Part shown: piece after piece, positions 52,818-60,989 of the stretch
How positions within the stretch are numbered: position 1 is the first letter of the stretch
Layout of the letters: every line of letters begins with the position of its first letter
Origin: Roseburia sp.
Lineage (GTDB): Bacteria; Bacillota; Clostridia; Lachnospirales; Lachnospiraceae
Assembly: GCA_019421345.1 (NCBI GenBank)
Contig: JAHZFL010000006.1
Coordinates: 62,001 to 126,000 of the forward strand
DNA length: 64,000 nt
Direction: 5' to 3'
Translations under genes and position numbers: made by a program
The notes under the pieces: model-generated
Database searches by the model: none
What the model saw: the letters and a program-made list of their open reading frames with translations, nothing else
Told to the model about the DNA's origin: nothing

Positions 52818-53202
52818 CAGATACCGAAGCTTTTGCAAAAGCTTGGAAAATTTGGGAGAGGCAAGAGAAAGAAGCCCGCAGGATAAATTTGTATTGAGTG
52901 GAACGGCGCAGATGTTCAATTTATCCTTTGATTTATCGTGGAAAGTGATGAAGGATATTATCAGAGAATTTCATGGTGTGCCGGAATATCCAACCGGTTC
53001 GCCGAGAGAAACGCTTAGAATTGCTCACAGTGTCGGATTGATTGAGGATGATTTGTGGGTGGAGATGCTTAGAGTAAGAAATAACTTAGCGCATGATTAT
53101 GATGGGGAGCTCGCACTCAAATATTTTCAGGACATCCTGCAGAAATATGAGGGGCTGATGAGGTGTTTTTGTGAGCGGGCATCCGAATATTACGAATGTT
53201 AA
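52798..53202 (+). CDS. HEPN-domain toxin (HI0074 / HepT-like)
   Basis: A 134-residue helical HEPN protein. R94-NNLA-H99-D-Y101 is the RX4HXY motif of HepT ribonucleases: R and H for RNA cleavage, Y101 as the expected AMP acceptor. LSFDLSWKVMKDIIREFHG and GSPRETLRIAHSVGLI are typical of the nucleotidyltransferase-substrate-binding subgroup. Start overlaps the MNT gene. The pair is probably a type VII toxin-antitoxin system. Confidence 0.88.
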   Translation: MEGKSINRYRSFCKSLENLGEARERSPQDKFVLSGTAQMFNLSFDLSWKVMKDIIREFHGVPEYPTGSPRETLRIAHSVGLIEDDLWVEMLRVRNNLAHDYDGELALKYFQDILQKYEGLMRCFCERASEYYEC

Positions 53203-53236
53203 ATGTGTTGTGTGGAGGATAAATAAGAGGGAGCAC

Positions 53237-53277
53237 GGATGCGTGGCAGAGTTTTGCTGCCGGCATCCGTTTTTTTG
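53237..53277 (+). terminator. Terminator, twin copy B
   Basis: CGGATGC (53237-53243) with GCATCCG (53264-53270), GGCAG with CTGCC inside, then seven T. Shares TGGCAGAGTTTTGCTG with the terminator at 52404. Confidence 0.9.
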
Positions 53278-53298
53278 GCAAAGCTTTTGCTTAAAAAA

Positions 53299-53319
53299 CA
53301 CGAGAATTCGTGCTATAAT
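53299..53319 (+). promoter_or_regulatory. -10 and small palindrome before the CgeB-like genes
   Basis: A perfect TATAAT (53314-53319) with no good -35. CACGA (53299-53303) and TCGTG (53308-53312) form an inverted repeat in the spacer that could bind a regulator. Confidence 0.4.
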
Positions 53320-53366
53320 AAGTAGAATGCCGTGTTTTGAGATGTGAAGGAGAGAAAAGAACAAGC

Positions 53367-54602
53367 ATGAAAAAAACGATTATTTATTTTGTTGGTGTTT
53401 ATGATACGCTTGATTTATTTACGCAGGAATTAAAAAATGCATTTGAGGAAATGGGTTATGACTCATTTGTGTATGATGCGGTGCGGGAGGCGGAGAGTAA
53501 GGATGCGTTGATCGGACGGTTGGATGACGCAGCTCGTGCAAAGAAAGCGGGAGAGCCGGAACAGGAAACGTTTGCATGTGTGACATTTAATAACCTCGGA
53601 TATAATTTGAGCCTTTCGGACAGAGGTAATCTCTGGGAGGTCTATGATATTCCATACATAAACATTTTGATGGATCATCCGTTTCATTACGAAAAGCCGT
53701 TGCGCCTTGCACCGAAAACCGCAGCGGTACTCTGCACGGATCGCAGGCATGTGGCGTATCTCCGGCGTTATTTTAAAAATATTCTGCGGACAGACTTTTT
53801 GCCCCATGCGGGCGTGGGGCTTGGCGGCAGACGCAAGCCTCTTTCCGACCGCAGTATTGATGTTCTTTATGCCGGTGCGCTTCCGATCTACACAGTTGCC
53901 AAAATGATCCCGGACCTTAGCTCCATTCCGGAGGTGGATGGACAGGAGCTGGCGCAGGCGGTTCTTGCGGAGCTTGTACGTCATCCAAACCGCACGACGG
54001 AGGAGGTGATCGAGGAATATGTCAGGGACAAATGCGGCGAGCTGCCGGATGTCCGTATGCAGGAGCTGATCGTGCAGATGCGTTTTCTGGATTCCTACGC
54101 GACCTCTTTTTTTCGGGAACAGGCGGTGCGTATTTTAGTGGAAAGCGGCATTCGCGTGACGGCATACGGCACGGGCTGGGATCAATGTGAGTGGAGCGGC
54201 AATCCCTATTTGGATTATCGCGGAAAGGTACTGGCACCGGACATTCTTCCTCTGATGAATGATTCCAAAATTGTGCTGAATACGATGACATGGTTTAAGG
54301 CGGGAGCACATGATAGGATATTTAACGGAATGCTTGCGGGGGCGGTGGTTGTCACTGATGATTCGGAATACCTGCGTCAGGAGTTTCGCGACGGGCGGGA
54401 GCTGGTGATGTTCTCCTTAAACGATATGCAGGAATTGCCAAAGCGCGTGTTTGAGATTTTCGGAGACTTAAATAAGGCGCAGGAGCTGGCAGATCGCGGT
54501 TTTTTGGCGGCAAAGGAGCTTCACACTTGGAAAAGCAGGGCAAAATATATAAGGGAGAAGAATTTTTATGCGGATATTAATGTATCGGTGGAAAGCGTAT
54601 AA
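53367..54602 (+). CDS. CgeB-like glycosyltransferase, first of two
   Basis: A 411-residue GT-B-type glycosyltransferase. The C-terminal domain has VLAPDILPLMNDSKIVLNTM, FKAGAHDRIFNGMLAGAVVV and VTDDSEYLRQEF, the nucleotide-sugar binding region of the CgeB/Glyco_trans_1_2 group; the N-terminal domain is DUF3880-like (IPYINILMDHPFHY). ATG 53367 was chosen since AAGGAGAG lies 12 bases before. It overlaps the next gene by 35 bases. Acceptor unknown; flagellin or cell-surface glycan are candidates by location. Confidence 0.82.
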   Translation: MKKTIIYFVGVYDTLDLFTQELKNAFEEMGYDSFVYDAVREAESKDALIGRLDDAARAKKAGEPEQETFACVTFNNLGYNLSLSDRGNLWEVYDIPYINILMDHPFHYEKPLRLAPKTAAVLCTDRRHVAYLRRYFKNILRTDFLPHAGVGLGGRRKPLSDRSIDVLYAGALPIYTVAKMIPDLSSIPEVDGQELAQAVLAELVRHPNRTTEEVIEEYVRDKCGELPDVRMQELIVQMRFLDSYATSFFREQAVRILVESGIRVTAYGTGWDQCEWSGNPYLDYRGKVLAPDILPLMNDSKIVLNTMTWFKAGAHDRIFNGMLAGAVVVTDDSEYLRQEFRDGRELVMFSLNDMQELPKRVFEIFGDLNKAQELADRGFLAAKELHTWKSRAKYIREKNFYADINVSVESV

Positions 54603-55749
54603 TTACAGAGATATTGAGCAGACCTTTTTGCTGCTCGGTCATACGGTGGATAACATCGAGCAGGAGCTTGGAAGCTATGATGTGAGTCCGGAATTTGAGC
54701 AGGTGATCGAGCGTAAGATCAAGGAAAATCAATACGATATGGTGTTTACGGTCAATTATTTTCCCTTGATTTCCAATGTCTGTCAGCGTGCCGGGATCAA
54801 ATATGTGTCATGGACCTGTGATAATCCGCTGATCAGCATGTATCATACATCGGTATTTCACAGTTGCAATTATATTTTTACCTTTGATAAGACGAACTAT
54901 TTGGAGTTTCGGGGGATGGGCGTTAAGCATATCTGGTATCTGCCGCTGGCGGTCGATGTTGACAGGCTTGACGACATTATGGAGCGGTCGGATGACATCA
55001 TGAAATACCGGGGAGACGTAGCGTTTGTAGGAAGCCTCTACGAGCGGAACTCCTATGATAAGCTGAAAAACCGTCTGTCGGAATATCTGCGCGGATATTT
55101 TGATGCCGTGATGGAGGCGCAGCTCAATATCAGCGGTGCAAATATTGTAGAGCCGATGCTGACGGCAGATATTTTAAGTCAGCTTCAGGAATATTTTACG
55201 CTGGAAAAATCAGAGGATTCTTTCTCCGATCTGGGGCTTATTTTCCAGACGACCGTGCTTGGCTTTAAAATTGCGGAAATTGAGCGCCGCAGGGCATTGA
55301 TCGAGCTGTCGAAATATTATCGGATCAACGTTTACAGCAACAGTGACGTCAGCGACCTGATGCGTATCCGTTATTGCGGCTCTGTCGATTATTGGAGCGA
55401 GATGCCAAAGGTATTCCGGGCTTCAAAGATTAATTTGAACTTTACGATTCCAAACATCAAGAGCGGTATCCCGCTGCGTGTTTGGGATGTGCTTGGTTCC
55501 GGCGGCTTTTTGCTGACAAACTATCAGGCGGAGCTGCCGTACTTTTTTGAGGAAGGAAAAGATCTGGTGTGCTTCGACGGGATAGAGGATCTCTGTGAAA
55601 AAGTGGGGTATTATCTTAAGCACGAGGAGGAGCGCTGCGCGATTGCCGAGAGCGGCTATCAAAAGGTGAAAGAAACGCATCTTTATATAGAAAGAATCCG
55701 TACCATGCTCGTGCAGGTAGAAGAAGCAGAAAAAGAGGATGTATCTTAA
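54568..55749 (+). CDS. CgeB/DUF3880-family glycosyltransferase, second of two
   Basis: A 393-residue protein with an N-terminal DUF3880-like domain (FTVNYFPLISNVCQRAGIKY, VSWTCDNPLISMYHTSVF) and a C-terminal transferase domain (FRASKINLNFTIPNIKSGIP, LRVWDVLGSGGFLLTNYQAE). Translationally coupled to the previous transferase; the two likely act in sequence on one glycan. Its stop codon lies in a long perfect hairpin. Confidence 0.85.
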   Translation: MRILMYRWKAYNYRDIEQTFLLLGHTVDNIEQELGSYDVSPEFEQVIERKIKENQYDMVFTVNYFPLISNVCQRAGIKYVSWTCDNPLISMYHTSVFHSCNYIFTFDKTNYLEFRGMGVKHIWYLPLAVDVDRLDDIMERSDDIMKYRGDVAFVGSLYERNSYDKLKNRLSEYLRGYFDAVMEAQLNISGANIVEPMLTADILSQLQEYFTLEKSEDSFSDLGLIFQTTVLGFKIAEIERRRALIELSKYYRINVYSNSDVSDLMRIRYCGSVDYWSEMPKVFRASKINLNFTIPNIKSGIPLRVWDVLGSGGFLLTNYQAELPYFFEEGKDLVCFDGIEDLCEKVGYYLKHEEERCAIAESGYQKVKETHLYIERIRTMLVQVEEAEKEDVS

Positions 55750-55779
55750 AGCGGCTAGCTTTAAGATACATCCTCTTTT
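55731..55779. terminator. Bidirectional terminator, 21-bp perfect stem
   Basis: Bases 55731-55751 pair without mismatch with 55759-55779 around a 7-base loop. It starts with AAAA and ends with TTTT and includes the stop codon of the plus-strand gene; the stop of the convergent fliD-like gene overlaps its end. Confidence 0.93.
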
Positions 55780-57076
55780 AGCAGTATTCGTCGAGCATCA
55801 TGCCGGAGTAAGCGCAGGAGGCATAGGGAGCAGTAAAGTTATGCCCGGCAGGATTCTTGTAAGCGACGAGCAGCTTATCCACATAATTGAGCGGATTCAT
55901 GGAAATCTCAGCGGCTTTCGCATTCAGGTCATCCTTAAAATGATTCAGCACCGAAAAGCATTCTGCCGCATCGGAGGCGGTGATGGAATCAAGCAAAAGA
56001 TTGCGGTCAATCGTGATCGCTCCGTCCTGATCGAGATTGAAGCCGTAGGATTCCAGCTCATTGCCGTAGGACTCCGCAACGCTTGCCATATCGCGGCGCA
56101 GCTTATCGGATTGCTGCGGATTGTCGTAGTTGTGGCTGAGCGAGATCATATGATTATAGGCAGAAACAAGCGAGAAGATATTATCTGTAATCGCGTCCGT
56201 ATCTGTCTTAAAACCGATCGATGTCTCGGTTCCTGCGGTATTTGTATTTTTAAATGTCAGGGCAAAAGACCTTCCGACCATAAACTGATTCGACAGGGAG
56301 GATTGCTCATCTCCATTTAATAAAAAGGAAGCGTTGGAAGCTTTCGCCTCTACATGATCAATGCCGAGTACATGCATCGCCTTTCGGGAAGCCGCATCGT
56401 CTGCGGGCATCAGTTCAAAAAGGTACTCCTCCCCTTCACTGTGACCCGTTTGCAGAGAAACGATGGAAACTGCGTTTTCTCCGGCCTCGTTTTGTACAAG
56501 CGAAGCGCGCAGACCTACATTTGCGGTATTGATAAGCCGCAGGAGCTTTTCCTGGATATCGAGATTCGTATCGGTGTCACCAACGGTATACTGAAACTCA
56601 TAGGAATGAAAGCTTGTTGTCAGATCAAAGCTATAGGCTCCGGGCTTTAGATCACACTTACCGGGTGAGAGATATGCGCCGAGATTCTGCTGCGGAGAAG
56701 CAAGCTGCTGCACTTGAACATGGAGCGGCAGAGGCGGAACGGTATCCTGCTCCTCGCCGATATATTCGGCGTCAACGATTGTTTCGTCAGAAGACTGCGC
56801 AAGCTTTTTTGAAAAAACGCTCTCAATGCCGCTGCCGGAATCGGAAAGCGAAGCGATCAGATTCTGGATCGAACGTGTCCGTTCCTTAATATCGATCGCA
56901 AAGCGTCCGGCGTCTTCGGAATATTTAATCATATAAAGAGGAGAATCTTTATTTGTCTTGACGATATTATGATACACCTCACGCAGCTCACTGTTTTTGT
57001 GCGTATCATAACGTGACGCACCCAAAGGACGATAGGTGCTTAGATAATACTGATAGGCGCTGTCAATTACAGCCAT
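55778..57076 (-). CDS. Divergent FliD-like flagellar protein
   Basis: A 432-residue protein with FliD-like features: LHVQVQQLASPQQNLGAYLS (the FliD_N-type strand), a beta-rich middle, NVGLRASLVQNEAGENAVSI and a C-terminal part resembling FliD_C (VSAYNHMISLSHNYDNPQQS; LESYGFNLDQDGAITIDRNL). It lacks the usual N-terminal RITGLxSGLD motif. AGGAGGGG precedes the ATG, and a sigma28 site about 110 bases upstream marks it as a late flagellar gene. It may be a second cap, a filament or hook accessory, or an adhesive tip protein. Confidence 0.75.
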   Translation of the reverse strand: MAVIDSAYQYYLSTYRPLGASRYDTHKNSELREVYHNIVKTNKDSPLYMIKYSEDAGRFAIDIKERTRSIQNLIASLSDSGSGIESVFSKKLAQSSDETIVDAEYIGEEQDTVPPLPLHVQVQQLASPQQNLGAYLSPGKCDLKPGAYSFDLTTSFHSYEFQYTVGDTDTNLDIQEKLLRLINTANVGLRASLVQNEAGENAVSIVSLQTGHSEGEEYLFELMPADDAASRKAMHVLGIDHVEAKASNASFLLNGDEQSSLSNQFMVGRSFALTFKNTNTAGTETSIGFKTDTDAITDNIFSLVSAYNHMISLSHNYDNPQQSDKLRRDMASVAESYGNELESYGFNLDQDGAITIDRNLLLDSITASDAAECFSVLNHFKDDLNAKAAEISMNPLNYVDKLLVAYKNPAGHNFTAPYASCAYSGMMLDEYC

Positions 57077-57185
57077 AAAATCCCCTCCTTTCCTCCATGA
57101 AATTGTATCTGGGATTCTCTGGAAATAATCGTAAAGGTCTGCACTCCTCCGTGAGCACAGCCAAATGCGATTTTATACGCTTATA

Positions 57186-57213
57186 ATATCGGTCAGAAGT
57201 GTGGTTTTATTTA
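57186..57213 (-). promoter_or_regulatory. sigma28 promoter of the fliD-like gene
   Basis: Minus-strand TAAA (57213-57210), 16-base spacer, ACCGATAT (57193-57186). Confidence 0.65.
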
Positions 57214-57250
57214 GGGTAAAATGTAAAACTATGGTAAAAATAAAAAGTAG

Positions 57251-57279
57251 TTGACGCTGGTGGCGGATTATGCTATAGT
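57251..57279 (+). promoter_or_regulatory. sigmaA promoter of rpmG-secE-nusG
   Basis: TTGACG (57251-57256), 17-base spacer, TATAGT (57274-57279). Confidence 0.85.
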
Positions 57280-57364
57280 AAACTCGCGATGGAAGTAGGT
57301 CTTTTTTTTATGCCTTTTTTTAGGCTGTAAAAAAGCACAAAGAAATTTAATGGAGGTGGAAGTT

Positions 57365-57514
57365 GTGCGCACAAAAATAACATTGGCATGTACCGAGTGT
57401 AAGAACCGTAACTACAACATGACAAAAGACAAGAAAGCTCATCCTGACAGAATGGAAACCAAGAAGTACTGCAGATTCTGTAAGAGCCATACATTACACA
57501 AGGAAACCAAATAG
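57365..57514 (+). CDS. rpmG: 50S ribosomal protein L33
   Basis: A 49-residue L33 (RTKITLACTECKNRNYNMTK onward) with both zinc-ribbon cysteine pairs intact: CTEC and CRFC. This is the zinc-binding (C+) form. A GTG start at 57365 has GGAGGTGG just before it; an ATG at 57350 is in frame but precedes the ribosome site. It heads the rpmG-secE-nusG group. Confidence 0.95.
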   Translation: MRTKITLACTECKNRNYNMTKDKKAHPDRMETKKYCRFCKSHTLHKETK

Positions 57515-57539
57515 TCTCTAGGAGCAAAGGGGTGAGAAG

Positions 57540-57749
57540 ATGGGAGAGACCGAGAACAAAGCTCAAAAGCAGAGCTTTTTTAAGGGCCTGTCGGCTGAAT
57601 TTAAAAAGATCATTTGGCCGGACAAAAAATCACTTGCAAAACAGACGACGGCAGTTGTTGTTGTTTCCGTAGTAATGGGTCTTGTAATCGCGCTTCTGGA
57701 TTATGTGATTCAGTATGGCGTTGATTTCCTGATTGGTTTAAAGTTTTAG
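57540..57749 (+). CDS. secE: Preprotein translocase subunit SecE
   Basis: A 69-residue single-span SecE: the conserved amphipathic segment FFKGLSAEFKKIIWPDKKSL and one membrane helix (about 39-60). Part of the SecYEG channel. It lies 25 bases after rpmG and 18 before nusG, the standard order. Confidence 0.95.
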   Translation: MGETENKAQKQSFFKGLSAEFKKIIWPDKKSLAKQTTAVVVVSVVMGLVIALLDYVIQYGVDFLIGLKF

Positions 57750-57767
57750 TGGAGGCATAGGTGATTT

Positions 57768-58286
57768 ATGGCAGAGGCACACTGGTATGTAGTTCATACC
57801 TACTCAGGATATGAGAATAAGGTAAAGGCGAACATTGACAAAACGATTGAAAACCGGCATCTGGAGGATCAGATCTTAGAGGTCCGCGTACCGATGCAGG
57901 AGGTCGTTGAGATGAAAAATGGCGCTAAGAAATCCGTATCAAAGAAAATGTTTCCGGGATACGTGCTTATCAATATGGTAATGAATGATGACACTTGGTA
58001 CGTTGTCAGAAATACCCGTGGTGTTACCGGATTTGTAGGTCCGGGATCGAAGCCGGTACCGCTTAGCGATGCGGAAATGAGACCGTTGGGAATCAGGACG
58101 GAGGACGTTGCGGTTGACTTTGCGGAAGGAGACGCTGTTGTGGTGACAGGCGGTGTCTGGAAGGATACGGTCGGCGTGATCCAGGCGATGAATCACAGTA
58201 AGCAGAGCGTAACGATCAACGTTGAACTTTTCGGCCGCGAAACGCCGGTAGAAATAAGTTTCGCAGATGTAAAGCTTATGAATTAA
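57768..58286 (+). CDS. nusG: Transcription termination/antitermination factor NusG
   Basis: A 172-residue NusG: NGN domain (HWYVVHTYSGYENKVKANID; KMFPGYVLINMVMNDDTWYV) and C-terminal KOW domain (VVTGGVWKDTVGVIQAM). Binds RNA polymerase and modulates pausing and termination. GGAGGC lies upstream. Confidence 0.97.
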   Translation: MAEAHWYVVHTYSGYENKVKANIDKTIENRHLEDQILEVRVPMQEVVEMKNGAKKSVSKKMFPGYVLINMVMNDDTWYVVRNTRGVTGFVGPGSKPVPLSDAEMRPLGIRTEDVAVDFAEGDAVVVTGGVWKDTVGVIQAMNHSKQSVTINVELFGRETPVEISFADVKLMN

Positions 58287-58329
58287 GCGAAGTGTATGAC
58301 ACTTAGAATGAATTAAGGAGGCAATTCCA

Positions 58330-58755
58330 ATGGCAAAGAAAGTAGAAGGATATATCAAATTGCAGATTCCGGCTGGCAAGGCAACACCGGCTCCGCCAGT
58401 TGGACCTGCTCTTGGACAGCACGGTGTAAACATTGTTGAGTTTACAAAGCAGTTCAATGCCAGAACGGCAGATCAGGGCGATCTGATCATCCCGGTAGTG
58501 ATCACAGTATATGCGGACAGAAGCTTTAGCTTCGTGACAAAGACCCCGCCTGCTCCGGTGCTGATCAAAAAGGCATGCAACATCAAGTCCGGTTCTGCGA
58601 AGCCGAACAAGGAGAAGGTTGCAGTTCTCTCTAAGGCAAAGCTTCAGGAGATCGCAGAGTTAAAGATGCCGGATTTAAACGCAGCATCCTTAGAGGCAGC
58701 TATGAGCATGATCGCCGGTACTGCAAGAAGTATGGGCGTAACAGTGGAAGAATAG
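58330..58755 (+). CDS. rplK: 50S ribosomal protein L11
   Basis: A 141-residue L11 with the usual IKLQIPAGKATPAPPVGPAL start and PPAPVLIKKA, GSAKPNKEKV motifs. Binds 23S rRNA at the GTPase centre. AAGGAGG precedes the ATG. Confidence 0.97.
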   Translation: MAKKVEGYIKLQIPAGKATPAPPVGPALGQHGVNIVEFTKQFNARTADQGDLIIPVVITVYADRSFSFVTKTPPAPVLIKKACNIKSGSAKPNKEKVAVLSKAKLQEIAELKMPDLNAASLEAAMSMIAGTARSMGVTVEE

Positions 58756-58846
58756 AATGCAAACGCAGCATTCTTCCTAATGTATAGTAACACGAAGTAG
58801 AGTGGGAGGGTCCTCTCCCGATACGACCACAAGGAGGTTTATTTTC

Positions 58847-59542
58847 ATGAAAAGAGGAAAGAAATATCAGGACGCTGTAAAATCCTTTGACAAGAGCGCG
58901 CAGTACGATGTGGCTGAGGCGATTGGCTTGGTAAAGAAGAATGCTACAGCGAAATTTGATGAGACAATCGAGCTTCATATCAGAACGGGCTGTGATGGAC
59001 GTCACGCAGAGCAGCAGATCCGTGGTGCGGTTGTACTTCCGCATGGAACAGGTAAGACAGTGAAGGTCTTAGTATTCGCGAAGGGTACAAAGTTAGATGA
59101 GGCACAGGCAGCAGGCGCTGACTTCGTTGGAGGCGAGGAGTTGATTCCGAAGATCCAGAACGAGGGATGGCTGGATTTCGATGTTGTCGTTGCTACACCT
59201 GACATGATGGGTGTTGTTGGTCGTCTGGGACGCGTTCTCGGACCGAAGGGCTTAATGCCGAACCCGAAGGCTGGAACAGTTACTATGGATGTGACAAAGG
59301 CTGTAAACGACATCAAGGCTGGTAAGATTGAGTACAGATTGGACAAAACAAATATTATCCATGTGCCAGTTGGAAAAGCTTCTTTTACAGAAGAACAGTT
59401 GAGCGACAACTTCCAGACCCTTATGGGTGCTATCAACAAGGCTAAGCCGGCAAGCTTAAAGGGACAGTATATCAAGAGTGCGACTCTCGCTTCCACAATG
59501 GGACCGGGCGTGAAGCTGAATGTTACAAAGATTGCCAACTAA
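58847..59542 (+). CDS. rplA: 50S ribosomal protein L1
   Basis: A 231-residue L1 (MKRGKKYQDAVKSFDKSAQY; VVATPDMMGVVGRLGRVLGP; KGLMPNPKAGTV). AAGGAGG lies 10 bases before ATG 58847. The 91-base gap from rplK has a small GGGAG/CTCCC hairpin that may be the autoregulatory L1-binding leader. Confidence 0.97.
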   Translation: MKRGKKYQDAVKSFDKSAQYDVAEAIGLVKKNATAKFDETIELHIRTGCDGRHAEQQIRGAVVLPHGTGKTVKVLVFAKGTKLDEAQAAGADFVGGEELIPKIQNEGWLDFDVVVATPDMMGVVGRLGRVLGPKGLMPNPKAGTVTMDVTKAVNDIKAGKIEYRLDKTNIIHVPVGKASFTEEQLSDNFQTLMGAINKAKPASLKGQYIKSATLASTMGPGVKLNVTKIAN

Positions 59543-59549
59543 GTTTTTG

Positions 59550-59578
59550 TTGACAGACGCAATATACAATGATATAAT
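59550..59578 (+). promoter_or_regulatory. Consensus sigmaA promoter of rplJ-rplL
   Basis: TTGACA (59550-59555), 17-base spacer, TATAAT (59573-59578): full consensus. Confidence 0.93.
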
Positions 59579-59582
59579 GCAA

Positions 59583-59734
59583 GCGTTGTCGTAAGATAAC
59601 GCTATGCATAATGTGCCGAAGACAGTAGGTGCCGTAAGGCGTAACAGGTTTGACCTACCGAGGGATGATTGATGGATTATCATCATGAGAATGATTTGTG
59701 ACGAATCCTCCCTGCTTTGGCAGGGAGGATTTTT
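59583..59734 (+). ncRNA. Ribosomal protein L10 leader with attenuator
   Basis: A leader hairpin (GCGTTGTC-GTAA-GATAACGC, 59583-59602), then the conserved L10 leader core starting GCCGAAGACAGTAGGTGCC near 59615 with its pairing strand GACCTACCGAGGGA, then an intrinsic terminator ATCCTCCCTGC-TTTG-GCAGGGAGGAT plus TTTT (59705-59734). L10(L12)4 binding is known to control such leaders. Confidence 0.9.
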
Positions 59735-59790
59735 AGTTATAAAAATCGGTTCGGCTTTTATGAAAAATCTAAAAAGGAGGTGCACGATTC

Positions 59791-60348
59791 GTGGCAAAGG
59801 TAGAATTAAAACAGCCTATCGTACAGGAAATTTCTGAAAACATCAAAGACGCGCAGTCTGTCGTAGTAGTTGATTACCGCGGACTTACGGTTGCGGAAGA
59901 TACTCAGTTGCGTAAAGCATTAAGAGAAGCCGGTGTTTCTTATAAGGTATATAAGAATACATTGGTAAGCCGTGCGGTAGAGGGAACAGAGTTCGAGAGC
60001 TTAAGAGAAGTTCTGGAAGGACCGAGCGCATTTGCGATTTCAACCACAGATGCAACCGCTCCGGCAAGAATTCTTGCTAAGTTTGCGAAGACTGCTCCGG
60101 CGCTTGAGATCAAGGCGGGCGTTGTAGAGGGAAATTACTTTGATGCAGAGGGCATGAAGGCAATCGCCGCTGTGCCGTCAAGAGAAGAACTGCTTTCCAA
60201 ATTGCTTGGAAGCTTACAGTCTCCGATTACAAATCTTGCGCGTGTTCTTAATCAGATCGCAGAGCAGGGCGGTACAGCCGATGTATCGGTAGAGACAGCA
60301 GCCGCAGAGGAACCGGTAGCAGAAGCTGCAGAGACTCCGGCAGAGTAG
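59791..60348 (+). CDS. rplJ: 50S ribosomal protein L10
   Basis: A 185-residue L10: KDAQSVVVVDYRGLTVAEDT, VSYKVYKNTLVSRA; the C-terminal Ala/Glu-rich tail. Anchors L7/L12 dimers on the stalk base. GTG start at 59791 with AAAGGAGGTG upstream. Controlled by the leader above. Confidence 0.97.
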   Translation: MAKVELKQPIVQEISENIKDAQSVVVVDYRGLTVAEDTQLRKALREAGVSYKVYKNTLVSRAVEGTEFESLREVLEGPSAFAISTTDATAPARILAKFAKTAPALEIKAGVVEGNYFDAEGMKAIAAVPSREELLSKLLGSLQSPITNLARVLNQIAEQGGTADVSVETAAAEEPVAEAAETPAE

Positions 60349-60403
60349 TCTAAAGAGCATAGATGCTCATGATCATTAAAATTATTAAATGGAGGAAGAA
60401 ATA

Positions 60404-60781
60404 ATGGCAAAGTTAACAACAGCAGAGTTTATTGAAGCTATCAAAGAGTTAAGCGTATTAGAGTTAAATGAGTTAGTAAAAGCTTGTGAAGAAGAGTTCG
60501 GCGTATCTGCAGCAGCAGGTGTCGTTGTGGCAGCAGCAGGCGGCGGTGAGGCAGCAGCAGCTGAGGAGAAGACTGAGTTCGACGTAGAGCTGACAGAGGT
60601 TGGCCCGAACAAGGTTAAGGTTATCAAGGTTGTTCGTGAGGCAACTGGCTTAGGACTGAAGGAAGCTAAGGACGTTGTAGACGGCGCTCCGAAGGTGATC
60701 AAAGAGGCTGCTGATAAGGCAACTGCTGATGACATCAAGGCTAAACTTGAGGCTGAAGGCGCAAAGGTTACTTTAAAATAA
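60404..60781 (+). CDS. rplL: 50S ribosomal protein L7/L12
   Basis: A 125-residue L12: N-terminal dimerisation helices (FIEAIKELSVLELNELVKAC), an Ala-rich hinge, and the conserved C-terminal domain (KVIKVVREATGLGLKEAKDV). ATG 60404 follows GGAGGAAGAA. Confidence 0.98.
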   Translation: MAKLTTAEFIEAIKELSVLELNELVKACEEEFGVSAAAGVVVAAAGGGEAAAAEEKTEFDVELTEVGPNKVKVIKVVREATGLGLKEAKDVVDGAPKVIKEAADKATADDIKAKLEAEGAKVTLK

Positions 60782-60788
60782 TTGCGTA

Positions 60789-60926
60789 AGCTACAAGCAG
60801 AGTAAATGCAAAAAGAGGTGCGCACCCAGAAAATTTATTTTCGGGGGTGCGCACCTCTTTTTGTGTTTATTCGGCGACAGCCGCATGTTGCTCGGCAAAA
60901 GCCGAGCAACATAGCTGCTTGTAGCT
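60789..60926 (+). promoter_or_regulatory. Nested multi-hairpin attenuator between rplL and rpoB
   Basis: An outer 12-bp stem AGCTACAAGCAG (60789-60800) / CTGCTTGTAGCT (60915-60926) encloses an 18-bp terminator-like hairpin (60810-60827 with 60845-60862, T-run), a small CGGC/GCCG hairpin (60872-60883) and a perfect 12-bp hairpin with AAAA loop (60885-60912). Together they form a multi-branched junction. Partial termination here would lower rpoBC relative to rplJL. The rest of the gap to rpoB has a promoter and an AT-rich leader. Confidence 0.8.
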
Positions 60927-60959
60927 AAATATTTGAGAAAAGAAAACGAAAGAAAGCGC

Positions 60960-60989
60960 TTGACGGGCGCTCGACACTTGTGCTATCAT
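60960..60989 (+). promoter_or_regulatory. Promoter of rpoB
   Basis: TTGACG (60960-60965), 18-base spacer, TATCAT (60984-60989). The leader to the rpoB ATG is about 160 bases, AT-rich, without recognised genes; a short open frame from 60933 is not supported. Confidence 0.65.
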
